64,000 nucleotides of DNA from Pseudomonas congelans (GCF_900103225.1 NZ_FNJH01000004.1:396502-460501), one strand, 5' to 3'. Positions 26,075 through 34,564 are shown, numbered from the stretch's first letter. Notes: generated by a model from the sequence alone, not told the origin. Numbers and translations: made by a program.

Positions 26075-27994
26075 ATGGCCACACGAAGAAAGCGACAAAC
26101 AAATATATTACATGACCAGACAAGCGGCACTGTAACCATAAGTCATGGAAGCTCATCCAAGCCCCAAAACACTGGCTTTTTTGGAGGCGGCTTTACTAAT
26201 ACTGGAGCCTCTAGCAGTAAACGCAGAAGAAGACGTTTACGGGCGCGAGCACAACAGCAAGCAGCGCAGGCTCAAGCCTATGCTGAAGCTCAAGCGCAGG
26301 CAGAGCGTCGGGCTGCAGAAGATGCAGCGGCTCAAGCAAGAGCCCAGGCAGAAGCCTCAGAACGAGCACGTATTGAAGCGCAGGTACGCGCACAGGCTGA
26401 AAAAGATCAGGCACATAGACAGGCTCTTGAAGCGCTGACAAATGTCTTTCCATCTTTACAATCTGGATTGGCACAACGCTACTCTCAGGCTTCTGCAGCG
26501 CTGCCGAATGCTATTCAAGAAGAAATAGTGTCGAGGCTCGATCTGAATGTCACCCACTCGAACGAACAGCAACTACGTGACTTGATACTCCAGGAAAAGG
26601 CCAGGATAAATTATTTAATTGAATCCAAAGGGTCGTTACTGGAAGAGCGTCGCGCTCAGACTCTGAGTCTCACCGGTCAAGAACTTGAACATGCTACACA
26701 AAAAGACCACCTGAACTATCTGGTGTACTACAGCCAGGGTGATCCGCCACGTGTGCAGCAGGCCCATGAAGCGTGGATAAATGCGTTATCTCAGACCTAC
26801 GAAGCAAAGCTTCTTGCCCAGTCGGTCACGCTGCTCAATGAACAATCGGCAGCGCTGTCCATGCGCCATGCTGAACTGTCGCTGGCCAGCAAGACCGCTG
26901 CACAGGAAATCGAACAGGCTTCATCGCGTCAGGCGGCCAGTGTCAGCAAGTTGTGGTCGGTCGTTGCACCTGCGACCGCCCCCTCCACAGCGCCAGGAAT
27001 CAAGGCAATCGCGACCAACATCGCGAAAGACCAGCTCATCAGGATTGCGAGCAGAACACTGGGCAGCAATCTGGTTACCTTGCTGGCGATGTATCCACAA
27101 CCGTTGGGCGACTCAGAGCTGCCGCCCGCTGTGATCGCCACACCTCTGTCGCAGCTCAACCTGCCACCGCATATCGATCTGCACTACCTTGCCAGCGTCA
27201 AAGGCACGCTGGATGTGCCTCATCGACTGACATCCGATGAAGCTGGCACAAGCGGCGCTGCACGCTGGGTAGCTACGGACGGTGTGAAAGTTGGTACCAA
27301 GGTTCGCGTAAGAACTTTCACCTATAACGCACAGAACAATTCCTACGAGTTTATCCGTGACGGGGAATCGACACCGGCACTGATATGGACGCCAATAGCA
27401 CGACCGGCGGACAGCTCGACAAGCTCACCCGCAGGACCACCCGCTTTGCCGGTAGATCCAGGCAACCTGGTGACACCTTTTGTACCCGAGCTTGAAGCTT
27501 ACCCGGCGATTGATCGAGATGATCCTGATGATTACATTCTCATATCGCCGATTGATTCAGGGCTGCCGAATAGCTACCTGCTGTTCAAGGACCCGAGGTC
27601 GATTCCGGGGGTTGCGAGTGGGTATGGTGAGCGCATAACAAACACTTGGTTAGACGCTAGGACTCGGGCTGAGGGGGCTCCAATTCCTTCGCAAGTTGCA
27701 GATCAATTGCGTGGGGTACGCTTCAGCAATTTCGGCCGTCAGAGAGAAGCCATCTGGAAAGCTGTGGCGAATGACTCAGAAATCAGTCAACAGTTTAGTC
27801 AGCGGAACCTGCAATTAATGAAGGCCGGTAACGCACCACATCCAAAATTAGAAGATCAGGTAGGACAGCGTACGAAATTCGAGATTCATCACAAGGAAGA
27901 AATTGCAAACGGCGGGTCGGTGTATGACGTAGACAATTTAGTAATCATGACACCAAAGCAACATATAGAGCATCATAGGAACCGTTCACAATGA
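26075..27994 (+). CDS. S-type pyocin-like bacteriocin with colicin E-type HNH DNase
   Basis: 639 aa, preceded by AAGGAG. Domain order: a Gly/Ser/Arg-rich start, an Ala/Gln/Glu-rich coiled coil (about 50-130), a helical region (about 140-350), a Pyocin_S-type domain (about 400-540, with ISPIDSGLPNSYLLFKDPRS and GVASGYG), and a C-terminal nuclease (about 545-639). The nuclease has FSNFGRQREAIWKAVANDS and the HNH core EIHHKEEIANGGSVYDVDNL with the closing H-x3-HH of PKQHIEHH. Such toxins enter related bacteria through TonB-dependent receptors and cleave chromosomal DNA. The immunity gene overlaps its stop by 4 bp. No lysis gene or clear PrtN box was recognised. The region is AT-richer than its flanks, suggesting acquisition. 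Confidence 0.92.
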   Translation: MATRRKRQTNILHDQTSGTVTISHGSSSKPQNTGFFGGGFTNTGASSSKRRRRRLRARAQQQAAQAQAYAEAQAQAERRAAEDAAAQARAQAEASERARIEAQVRAQAEKDQAHRQALEALTNVFPSLQSGLAQRYSQASAALPNAIQEEIVSRLDLNVTHSNEQQLRDLILQEKARINYLIESKGSLLEERRAQTLSLTGQELEHATQKDHLNYLVYYSQGDPPRVQQAHEAWINALSQTYEAKLLAQSVTLLNEQSAALSMRHAELSLASKTAAQEIEQASSRQAASVSKLWSVVAPATAPSTAPGIKAIATNIAKDQLIRIASRTLGSNLVTLLAMYPQPLGDSELPPAVIATPLSQLNLPPHIDLHYLASVKGTLDVPHRLTSDEAGTSGAARWVATDGVKVGTKVRVRTFTYNAQNNSYEFIRDGESTPALIWTPIARPADSSTSSPAGPPALPVDPGNLVTPFVPELEAYPAIDRDDPDDYILISPIDSGLPNSYLLFKDPRSIPGVASGYGERITNTWLDARTRAEGAPIPSQVADQLRGVRFSNFGRQREAIWKAVANDSEISQQFSQRNLQLMKAGNAPHPKLEDQVGQRTKFEIHHKEEIANGGSVYDVDNLVIMTPKQHIEHHRNRSQ

Positions 27995-28263
27995 TTATGA
28001 AAGAAAAAATTGAAGATTACACTGAAGAAGAGTTTCTTGATTTTTTGAGGGAGTTCTCTCCCGAGCGCAACAAGCTTGAAGGGAAAGAATATGGGGCATA
28101 TGTCGACATATTGTTGCAGCATTTCATTAAAGTGACCGAACACCCCGCACAGTCGGACGTAATATTTTATCCTGAGGAAGGCCAAGAGGACAGCCCCGAA
28201 GGAGTTCTGAAGGTAATCAAAGAATGGCGAGCACAAACTGGAAAATCTGGATTCAAAAGCTAA
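27991..28263 (+). CDS. Colicin/pyocin DNase immunity protein
   Basis: 90 aa, starting in an ATGA overlap with the bacteriocin stop. It has the Im2/Im9 family pattern: YTEEEFLDFLREF, the specificity helix II (KEYGAYVDILLQHFIKVTEHP), the conserved helix III SDVIFYPEEG and DSPEGVLKVIKEWRAQTGK ending GFKS. It binds and blocks the DNase domain of the preceding protein before export. The overlap gives coupled synthesis of toxin and antidote. Confidence 0.93.
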   Translation: MIMKEKIEDYTEEEFLDFLREFSPERNKLEGKEYGAYVDILLQHFIKVTEHPAQSDVIFYPEEGQEDSPEGVLKVIKEWRAQTGKSGFKS

Positions 28264-28291
28264 ATATCCCACACGATATTGGCTACGCACT

Positions 28292-28633
28292 ATGAGAGGA
28301 CCAACGGCAAGCCAACCAGCGCCGATTCCTTCCAGTGTTGCGGAAAAGCTGAGTGGGCGACCATTCGCAAGCTTTGCCAAGTTAAGGGAAGCGATCTGGT
28401 TAGAGGTATCAAACGACCCGGAGTTGAGCCGACAGCTTGGAGAGTTAAACCTTCAGGAGCTATCAAACAAACGTGCACCTCGTGCCCCGCTAGCAGATCG
28501 AGTCGGCAAGCGCGTGAAGTATGAAATCCATCACAAACACCGGGTCAGTGAAGGGGGATCAGTTTATGATCTGGACAACCTTATAATTATGACCCCTAAA
28601 GACCACATCCAGACTCACAGGAATAACCAATGA
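28292..28633 (+). CDS. Orphan HNH DNase domain of a bacteriocin (no delivery domains)
   Basis: 113 aa aligned by eye along the whole length with the C-terminal 110 residues of the 639-aa bacteriocin: APIPSSVAEKLSGRPFASF versus APIPSQVADQLRGVRFSNF, then EIHHKHRVSEGGSVYDLDNL and PKDHIQTHR. The catalytic histidines are kept. Coiled-coil, helical and Pyocin_S domains are missing. The frame is open upstream of the ATG for at least ten codons, and there is no good ribosome site at the ATG, so it may be silent or read from an unusual start. It resembles the displaced toxin tips of polymorphic toxin loci, which can recombine onto the full-length gene. Confidence 0.85.
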   Translation: MRGPTASQPAPIPSSVAEKLSGRPFASFAKLREAIWLEVSNDPELSRQLGELNLQELSNKRAPRAPLADRVGKRVKYEIHHKHRVSEGGSVYDLDNLIIMTPKDHIQTHRNNQ

Positions 28634-28899
28634 AACTGAAATCCAAACTGAGCGATTACACCGAAGCTGAGTTCATGGAAATTCTAAGTGAGCTTTTCAC
28701 TGGCGTAAGCGAAACGAGGGAAGATGCCGAAGAGTACGTGAACAGCCTTGTAGACCACATTACAGAAGTGACAGAGCATCCGGAAAAATCGGACCTCCTG
28801 TATTACCCGCTCGAAGGCAGAGAGGATAGCGCCGCAGGGGTTATGAAAGAAATCAAAGAATGGCGAGCTAAAAATGGCAAGCCTGGATTCAAAAGTTAA
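28630..28899 (+). CDS. Second colicin/pyocin DNase immunity protein
   Basis: 89 aa, again overlapping the preceding DNase by 4 bp (ATGA), and preceded by AGGAA at good spacing. The pattern is that of Im proteins: YTEAEFMEILSELF, EVTEHPEKSDLLYYPLEGRED and VMKEIKEWRAKNGKPGFKS. It differs from the first immunity protein mainly in helices I and II (residues about 20-45), the region that sets specificity in colicin immunity proteins. It therefore probably neutralises the orphan DNase and full-length bacteriocins carrying that DNase. Confidence 0.92.
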   Translation: MKLKSKLSDYTEAEFMEILSELFTGVSETREDAEEYVNSLVDHITEVTEHPEKSDLLYYPLEGREDSAAGVMKEIKEWRAKNGKPGFKS

Positions 28900-28946
28900 G
28901 CACTCCATAAACTAACAGCTAAAACACTATAAAAAGGAAATCATCC

Positions 28947-29729
28947 ATGGAAGAACTACATCATCACCTACGGCAATTACCTGGTTTTCTGCAAGCCGAG
29001 ATTGCGGCTTACGTCGGCGACTGGAGCGGGATGAATTATATCGAAATAACCGACAAACACATACATGCTGTCAACCATCTGATAAGCAGTAAACGAGCGC
29101 CCCTGCAGCCGATTAATATCGAGTATGCCCATACACTTTGGGGTAACCAACGCTCAACCAAAGAAGATATGGAAATGAGCGCATACCTACGAACGCTTCC
29201 TAGCGACGGTCGTATAGATTTAATTGCCGAAGCCAGATTCTTCATGGAAAGTATCCTGTTCCTAGAGAATTTCAAACGCAGCATCGAAGACTTACTTACT
29301 CGGCTATTAGAACTTGGTCGCCAACACGCAGAGCGCATGGCCCAAGAAGCCGCACAACGCCAAGCCGAAGAAGAAGCGCGCGCGCGAGCCGAGGCGGAAG
29401 AGGCGGCTCGCCGACTCGCGGAAGAGCAGGCTGCGCAGCAGCGAGCCATAGAGGCAGCGTTCCAGCTTGCACAGCGTCAGGTCGAAGAAGCCGAGCACGC
29501 ATTGGCCCTACGCAACGCCGAGGAAGCTCGCGCTAAAGAGGCCGAATCCAACCGAGCGATAGAGATGACGTTCGGGCCTGAGGCGTCGCGAGAAAACGAT
29601 AATGCGATCAAGGTGCTGAGAGGCACTATCGAAATCGCGATCACCGACTTCTCGAATACGATCAGCGCTCACGGGGCGCTCGACATGAGTCAGCTTGAAG
29701 CGATTCAAAATATGAGCGCGACTCACTAA
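28947..29729 (+). CDS. Coiled-coil protein of the bacteriocin locus, function unknown
   Basis: 260 aa with AAGGAA 6-7 nt before the ATG. Residues 1-125 are helical and include LRQLPGFLQAEIAAYVGDW; residues 125-205 are an Ala/Glu/Arg coiled coil; the last 50 residues are a short helical tail. The LPxxxQxEI segment recalls LPNAIQEEI in the bacteriocin next door, and the order helical domain plus charged coiled coil is also found in it, so I suspect a bacteriocin-derived fragment. There is no signal peptide, membrane span, receptor domain or nuclease. It could be a remnant of a second S-type toxin, a decoy, or a release/assembly factor. I do not recognise a named family. Confidence 0.6.
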   Translation: MEELHHHLRQLPGFLQAEIAAYVGDWSGMNYIEITDKHIHAVNHLISSKRAPLQPINIEYAHTLWGNQRSTKEDMEMSAYLRTLPSDGRIDLIAEARFFMESILFLENFKRSIEDLLTRLLELGRQHAERMAQEAAQRQAEEEARARAEAEEAARRLAEEQAAQQRAIEAAFQLAQRQVEEAEHALALRNAEEARAKEAESNRAIEMTFGPEASRENDNAIKVLRGTIEIAITDFSNTISAHGALDMSQLEAIQNMSATH

Positions 29730-29799
29730 CCGCTCACCAACAGTGCGGGGACCAAGGCAATAATGCTTTGGCCCCGGCACTTCGCTAACGCGCCCTCCC

Positions 29800-30435
29800 T
29801 TACAACGCCTTCCTCACACTCTCCGGCAAATAATCAACATACCTGCGCATCGGATTTTTTTGGCATTGAGCGACAATACCCGGCGTCGCCTCCAGCAGTT
29901 CAAGAACCAGCGCCTGACGCTCGTCCAGGGTGAGAAATTGCTCTATGACCGGACTGCTCGACAGGTACAGTTCTGTGCGCATCAGCGCATCCGGCTTGAC
30001 GTCTTTGCGCCATCTGCGTCCCTCGAACATTTCCGTATTCAACTGCCAGCACAACACCTGCTTCAGCTCGACATTGGATGTCAGCGGCGGGTTGACATGT
30101 GGCCGCCCCGTGAAATTGAACGTGACCGTAACTGCTTCGCCCTCGGGGTGAGCGGCCGGCGGCTGCCAAGGTTCGAAGACCCACTGTTCGACAGCACTTC
30201 GGGTCAGGCTGATGAGCCTCGGATCGGGCGCCCCGAGCACTTCGAGGAAGCGCACGCCTCCATCGGCCTGAATGAAAACTCTGATGCTGACACTGCGTTT
30301 TACGGAGGAACGAAGCATCGATGTCGGATAGCCCGGCTCAGGCATGTGCAAGGGCACAGGATAAGACGGCAACGCCTGTGCTCCCCCCGCCCAAAGCAAT
30401 CCCGTAAGCATCATGCAACCCAGCACGCAGCTCAT
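29800..30435 (-). CDS. Exported TonB-C-like protein with extra C-terminal domain (downstream paralogue)
   Basis: 211 aa. A signal peptide (cleavage near AQA) is followed by a TonB C-terminal-like domain: MPEPGYPTSM, SVSIRVFIQADGGVRFLEVL and a TRSAVEQWVFEPW ending. It lacks the inner-membrane anchor and the proline-rich arm of a true TonB. Residues 120-211 form a domain also present in the upstream gene: a Cys near 125 (LKQVLCWQL) and CQKNPMRRYVDYLPESV at the end. Its start overlaps the upstream paralogue's stop by 4 bp. A periplasmic role is likely, possibly competing with or assisting TonB, but this is inference. Confidence 0.7.
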   Translation of the reverse strand: MSCVLGCMMLTGLLWAGGAQALPSYPVPLHMPEPGYPTSMLRSSVKRSVSIRVFIQADGGVRFLEVLGAPDPRLISLTRSAVEQWVFEPWQPPAAHPEGEAVTVTFNFTGRPHVNPPLTSNVELKQVLCWQLNTEMFEGRRWRKDVKPDALMRTELYLSSSPVIEQFLTLDERQALVLELLEATPGIVAQCQKNPMRRYVDYLPESVRKAL

Positions 30436-31112
30436 TCGCTGCCCTCCGCTTGCTCAGCCAACCCCACCATCAACGTCTTGATCGGCGCTGGCAGATAGTC
30501 GCCATACAGACGATCGGGATTGCTTCGGCAATTGCTGACCATCATCGGTATCGCGGCGCCCAGTTGCTCAAGCAGCACCTGGCGTTGGGGCTCGCTACGC
30601 AGGTGGGCAACATGGCTGCCGAACAGCGCCTGCCCGGTGTACCAGAACACGTCGACTTTACTCAGCGGTTCCTTGGGATAGTCCTGGCGGGCAGCTTTCA
30701 CTTCGTGGTTCAGGTAGCCACAGCGGATATTGCCCAGGCCCACGGTCACCTCGGTGTTGAAGCGCCGATAGCCGTGGGAACCAAAAATGACGGGCACGGT
30801 GATCGTGGTCATGGGCGGCGCGCCGACTGTTCCGACCCAGGGTTTATAGCGCCATTGGCGCAGTGCTTGCTCCACCGCTTCGGCGAGTTGCGGGTGGCCG
30901 CTCTCGATGGCCCGGACTTCACGAACCTGGCCGTCGGACTTGATCCACAACTGGGCGCGGACCTTGCCCGCATAGCGGGTCTTGACCAGCTCAGGCGGAA
31001 AAACCGGTGCCGGCGTGTATATCGGCACCAGAAATGGCTCTGCAGCGCTGACGTGAGGGGCCAGTGCTGCGGCAATCATGAACACGGTCATTCTCATTGT
31101 TGTAGGGCTCAT
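30432..31112 (-). CDS. Exported TonB-C-like protein with extra C-terminal domain (upstream paralogue)
   Basis: 226 aa with a signal peptide (cleavage after VSA) and GGAGG 11 nt before the ATG; a second ATG at 31097 is possible. The TonB-C-like domain shows YTPAPVFPPELVKTRYAGK, VRAQLWIKSDGQVREVRAI and VEQALRQWRYKPW. The C-terminal half parallels the next gene: GNIRCGYLN, then a helix LRSEPQRQVLLEQL and CRSNPDRLYGDYLPAPI. The two conserved cysteines could form a disulfide in the periplasm. The pair looks like a tandem duplication and is transcribed as one unit toward the bacteriocin locus. Confidence 0.72.
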   Translation of the reverse strand: MSPTTMRMTVFMIAAALAPHVSAAEPFLVPIYTPAPVFPPELVKTRYAGKVRAQLWIKSDGQVREVRAIESGHPQLAEAVEQALRQWRYKPWVGTVGAPPMTTITVPVIFGSHGYRRFNTEVTVGLGNIRCGYLNHEVKAARQDYPKEPLSKVDVFWYTGQALFGSHVAHLRSEPQRQVLLEQLGAAIPMMVSNCRSNPDRLYGDYLPAPIKTLMVGLAEQAEGSE

Positions 31113-31370
31113 CGTCGTGGTGCACCTCCGGGGCGCAGTGATGACGATGGTAAGAGCCTGCCGACATCTCAGTTAGCGCACGACTTCCGATACGCCTGTA
31201 GGACCAATCCCAAACACTTGAAACGCCTGCAAACATTTACGCAATGTTCGTAAAACAACAGCTGATTGCCTGCAATTCCTACAAAGAATCAGCCCGAAGG
31301 CACTGCTTTTTTCTGTAATGAAAATGTAATATTCGCATTCGCAAAAACAACAATAATCAGGAGCTTCTCC

Positions 31371-32720
31371 ATGTTTGGGTTTTTCCGCCCCGCCAGGCAT
31401 CAGGCACCCCTTCCCGAAGAAAAGATCGACAGCACCTATCGCCGTCTGCGCTGGCAGATCTTCGCAGGCATCTTTATCGGCTATGCGGGTTACTACCTGC
31501 TACGCAAGAATTTCTCGCTGGCGATGCCGTATCTGATCGACGAAGGCTATACGCGTGGCCAGCTGGGCGTGGCGATGTCGGCCATTGCGATTGCCTACGG
31601 CTTGTCGAAATTCCTCATGGGCATCGTTTCGGATCGCTCCAACCCGCGTTACTTTCTGCCGTTCGGCCTGCTGGTGTCTGCCGGGATCATGTTCATCTTC
31701 GGCTTCGCGCCGTGGGCGACGTCCAGTGTCACGATCATGTTCGTGCTGCTGTTCATCAATGGCTGGGCGCAGGGCATGGGCTGGCCGCCGAGCGGGCGGA
31801 CGATGGTCCACTGGTGGTCGCAGAAAGAGCGCGGCGGTGTGGTGTCGGTGTGGAACGTAGCGCACAACGTCGGCGGTGGCCTGATCGGCCCGCTGTTCCT
31901 GCTCGGCATGGGCTGGACCAACGACTGGCATGCGGCGTTCTACGTACCAGCGGCGGTTGCGCTGCTGGTCGCAGTGTTCGCCTTCGCGACCATGCGTGAC
32001 ACCCCGCAATCGGTCGGCCTGCCGCCTATCGAGCACTATAAGAACGATTATCCGGAAGGCTACGATGCCAGCCACGAAGAAGAATTCAGCGCCCGGGAAA
32101 TCTTCGTCAAGTACGTGCTGCGCAACAAGTTCCTGTGGTACATCGCCATGGCCAACGTGTTCGTTTACCTGCTGCGCTACGGCGTGCTGGACTGGGCACC
32201 TACCTATCTGAAAGAAGCCAAGCACTTCACGGTCGACAAGACCTCCTGGGCTTACTTTCTGTACGAGTGGGCAGGCATTCCGGGCACGCTGCTGTGCGGC
32301 TGGATGTCGGACAAGATCTTCAAGGGCAATCGCGGCCTGACCGGCATGGTGTTCATGTTTCTGGTGACCATTGCCACGCTGGTGTACTGGCTCAACCCTG
32401 AGGGCAATCCGACCGTCGACATGATCGCGCTGGTGTCCATCGGCTTCCTGATCTACGGCCCGGTAATGCTGATCGGCCTGCAGGCGCTGGAACTGGCACC
32501 GAAGAAGGCAGCAGGCACGGCCGCTGGTTTTACCGGGCTGTTCGGCTATCTGGGCGGGTCGGTTGCGGCCAGCGCGGCGATGGGCTACACGGTTGACCAC
32601 TTCGGTTGGGATGGTGGTTTCGTGCTGTTGATCGGCGCGTGCATTCTGGCGATGGTGTTCCTTGCGCCGACGCTGCGGCACAAACAGGTCGCCAGCACGT
32701 CCCGCGACATCAAAGGCTGA
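31371..32720 (+). CDS. glpT: Glycerol-3-phosphate transporter GlpT
   Basis: 449 aa from the ATG at 31371 with AGGAG 8 nt upstream; the frame extends to 31266 but without support. Twelve predicted helices of the organophosphate:phosphate antiporter family. Typical segments are RWQIFAGIFIGYAGYYLLRKNFSLAMPYL in several parts, SKFLMGIVSDRSNPRYF, and GWPPSGRTMVHWWSQKERG. It exchanges external glycerol-3-phosphate for phosphate. The gene ends exactly where the convergent ChaC gene ends (32720/32721), leaving no intergenic terminator. Confidence 0.93.
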   Translation: MFGFFRPARHQAPLPEEKIDSTYRRLRWQIFAGIFIGYAGYYLLRKNFSLAMPYLIDEGYTRGQLGVAMSAIAIAYGLSKFLMGIVSDRSNPRYFLPFGLLVSAGIMFIFGFAPWATSSVTIMFVLLFINGWAQGMGWPPSGRTMVHWWSQKERGGVVSVWNVAHNVGGGLIGPLFLLGMGWTNDWHAAFYVPAAVALLVAVFAFATMRDTPQSVGLPPIEHYKNDYPEGYDASHEEEFSAREIFVKYVLRNKFLWYIAMANVFVYLLRYGVLDWAPTYLKEAKHFTVDKTSWAYFLYEWAGIPGTLLCGWMSDKIFKGNRGLTGMVFMFLVTIATLVYWLNPEGNPTVDMIALVSIGFLIYGPVMLIGLQALELAPKKAAGTAAGFTGLFGYLGGSVAASAAMGYTVDHFGWDGGFVLLIGACILAMVFLAPTLRHKQVASTSRDIKG

Positions 32721-33389
32721 TCAGGCAGTCTCCGACTTGCAGCGCTTGAGCCGCGCCTCCAGATTCAGGTCTGGCATGGCGTGGCTACGCAGGGCCTTGG
32801 CGGTCTGCTCCACGTACTCGCGGGTGGTTCCATAGCGCCCTCTGGCGCTGGCGAGCACCTGGCTCAGCACGCTGTCCGGCAGGTTGCCTGCGTAGCTGGG
32901 CAGATGCCGCTCGAGCACGAAGCCCAGGGCCTGCACCTTCCTGCCATCTTCAAGGCGGCAATTGAGCCAGTGCGGGCGATACGAGGGGTACGGCATCTCG
33001 CGCTCCCACAAGGCCAGCAGCGATTTCTCCAGGCATTCATCCGGCAGACGATAGGCGAAGCCGGTGCATGAGCCGCCACGGTCCAGACCGAATACCAGCC
33101 CCGGTACTTCCGGCGTGCCTCGGTGTTCGTGCGACCAGAGGTAAAGCCCGCGGTGATAACCGTGCACTCGGGCGCGCTGGCTCTCCACGGCGGTGCACTC
33201 GGGACGCCAGATCAGTGAGCCGTAAGCGAACAGCCAGACCGGGCCGCCCTTGTGACGACGCATGGTGGTGTTCATGGATGCGAGCAGTTGCTCGCGGGTA
33301 AGCTGTGGGCCCATATCGATAACAGGCGGATACGTCAGGCCAAGGCCGTCATGCACCGCAGCGGCCAACTCGTTGATTGGATTCTCCAT
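32721..33389 (-). CDS. ChaC-family gamma-glutamylcyclotransferase
   Basis: 222 aa. The substrate loop VWLFAYGSLIWRPEC (YGSL) and the catalytic Glu in LLALWEREMPY are both present, along with GYHRGLYLWSHEHRGTPEVPGLVFGL, a strong ChaC pattern. Bacterial ChaC enzymes cleave glutathione to 5-oxoproline and Cys-Gly. The open frame starts at 33389; there is a poor ribosome site (GGGAGG sits close to the start). No neighbour suggests a pathway. The older name 'cation transport protein ChaC' is misleading. Confidence 0.9.
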   Translation of the reverse strand: MENPINELAAAVHDGLGLTYPPVIDMGPQLTREQLLASMNTTMRRHKGGPVWLFAYGSLIWRPECTAVESQRARVHGYHRGLYLWSHEHRGTPEVPGLVFGLDRGGSCTGFAYRLPDECLEKSLLALWEREMPYPSYRPHWLNCRLEDGRKVQALGFVLERHLPSYAGNLPDSVLSQVLASARGRYGTTREYVEQTAKALRSHAMPDLNLEARLKRCKSETA

Positions 33390-33595
33390 TTGCCTCCCTG
33401 ACAGTCTGACTGTCAGTTTTTACCGAGCCCCGCCGACTCGCTCGTGGGTGAGCGGCATCAGGGTGTCGTGGTTCGGTTGTTGCCACAGGCCAACGGCCTG
33501 CCTCTACTAAAGTTGCCTGGCGACGACCATGCATCGCCATCGGTTGTAATCAATAAAGCAATTTACACTCCACTCATGCAGCCGTCAGTCCGGCA

Positions 33596-34564
33596 TTAAG
33601 GACGCGGTGCGTAAGCGAACACATCTGCGCGCATCTGATGCGCGTCCATTCCGGCGTCGACCAGGGCGTCCAGGGTTCCATAGATCATCGCTGGCGAGCC
33701 GCTGGCGTAGACGTGGACGGCCGACAGGTCCTTGATGTCCTCGCAAACCGCCTCGTGCAGCAGACCGCAACGTCCTTCCCAGCCGCACAGGTCACTGACG
33801 ACCTTGTGCAGGAACAGGTTCGGCAGTTTCGCCCACTCATCCCAATGGCTGACCTGGTAGAAATCCTCAGGACGACGCACGCCCCAGTAAAGGTGTACAG
33901 GATGACTGAAGCCTGTGGAGCGACAGTGTTCCAGCAAACTGTTCATTTGCGCCATGCCCGTACCGGCTGCGATCAGCACCAGCGGCCCGTCCGGCAGCTC
34001 GGCAAGGTGAGTGTCGCCAAAGGGCAGCTCGACCCGTGCCATGCGGTTGCGTTGCAGTTGCTCGATCAGGCTGCGCGCACTGTCTTCACGAGCCAGCACG
34101 TGCAGCTCCAGGTCGCGACCGCTGTGCGGCGCCGATGCGATGGAAAACGCCGACTTCTCGCCGTTCTCACGCTCGATCATCAGGTACTGCCCGGCGTGAT
34201 AACGCGGTGGCTTGCCAGCCGGCGCGCGCAGGCCGACCCGCCAGACATCACCACCTACTTCGACGCACTCGCTCAGCTGGCAGGCAAAACTGCGCACCGG
34301 CAGTTCACCCTTGGCCAGCACGCCATCCCACAGCACTACGCAGTCCGTCAGCGGCACGGCCACACAGGTATGAATTTCGCCGTGATCAAGCGTCTGCCCC
34401 GACTGCATCACCCGGCCCTCGACCAACAGGGCCGAACAGACATGGCAGTTGCCATTGCGACAGCTCTGCGGGCACTCGTAACCCAGACGCTGTGCGGCAT
34501 CGAGTATCCGCTCGCCCGGCAGGGTTTCCAGCACCGCACCTGATGGCTGCAAGGTTACGCGCAT
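33596..34564 (-). CDS. CDP-glucoseen-reductase-like 2Fe-2S flavin oxidoreductase coupled to ubiD
   Basis: 322 aa from the ATG 34562-34564, which overlaps the ubiD stop (TGATG), so the two are translationally coupled. The N-terminal 90 residues are a plant-type ferredoxin with cluster ligands in CPQSCRNGNCHVC and a later Cys after ACQL-like spacing. Then come a flavin domain (RYHAGQYLMIE, FSIASAP) and a NAD(P)H domain (LIAAGTGMAQMNSLLEH). The architecture is that of AscD/E3, phenol hydroxylase reductase and similar. In pseudomonads it habitually accompanies ubiD; a role as electron donor in ubiquinone or aromatic metabolism is inferred. Confidence 0.88.
   Translation of the reverse strand: MRVTLQPSGAVLETLPGERILDAAQRLGYECPQSCRNGNCHVCSALLVEGRVMQSGQTLDHGEIHTCVAVPLTDCVVLWDGVLAKGELPVRSFACQLSECVEVGGDVWRVGLRAPAGKPPRYHAGQYLMIERENGEKSAFSIASAPHSGRDLELHVLAREDSARSLIEQLQRNRMARVELPFGDTHLAELPDGPLVLIAAGTGMAQMNSLLEHCRSTGFSHPVHLYWGVRRPEDFYQVSHWDEWAKLPNLFLHKVVSDLCGWEGRCGLLHEAVCEDIKDLSAVHVYASGSPAMIYGTLDALVDAGMDAHQMRADVFAYAPRP

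Noticed and set aside
29800..31112. True TonB energy transducers
   Set aside because: Both proteins have cleavable signal peptides and no membrane anchor or proline-rich linker, so they cannot couple to ExbBD in the standard way.
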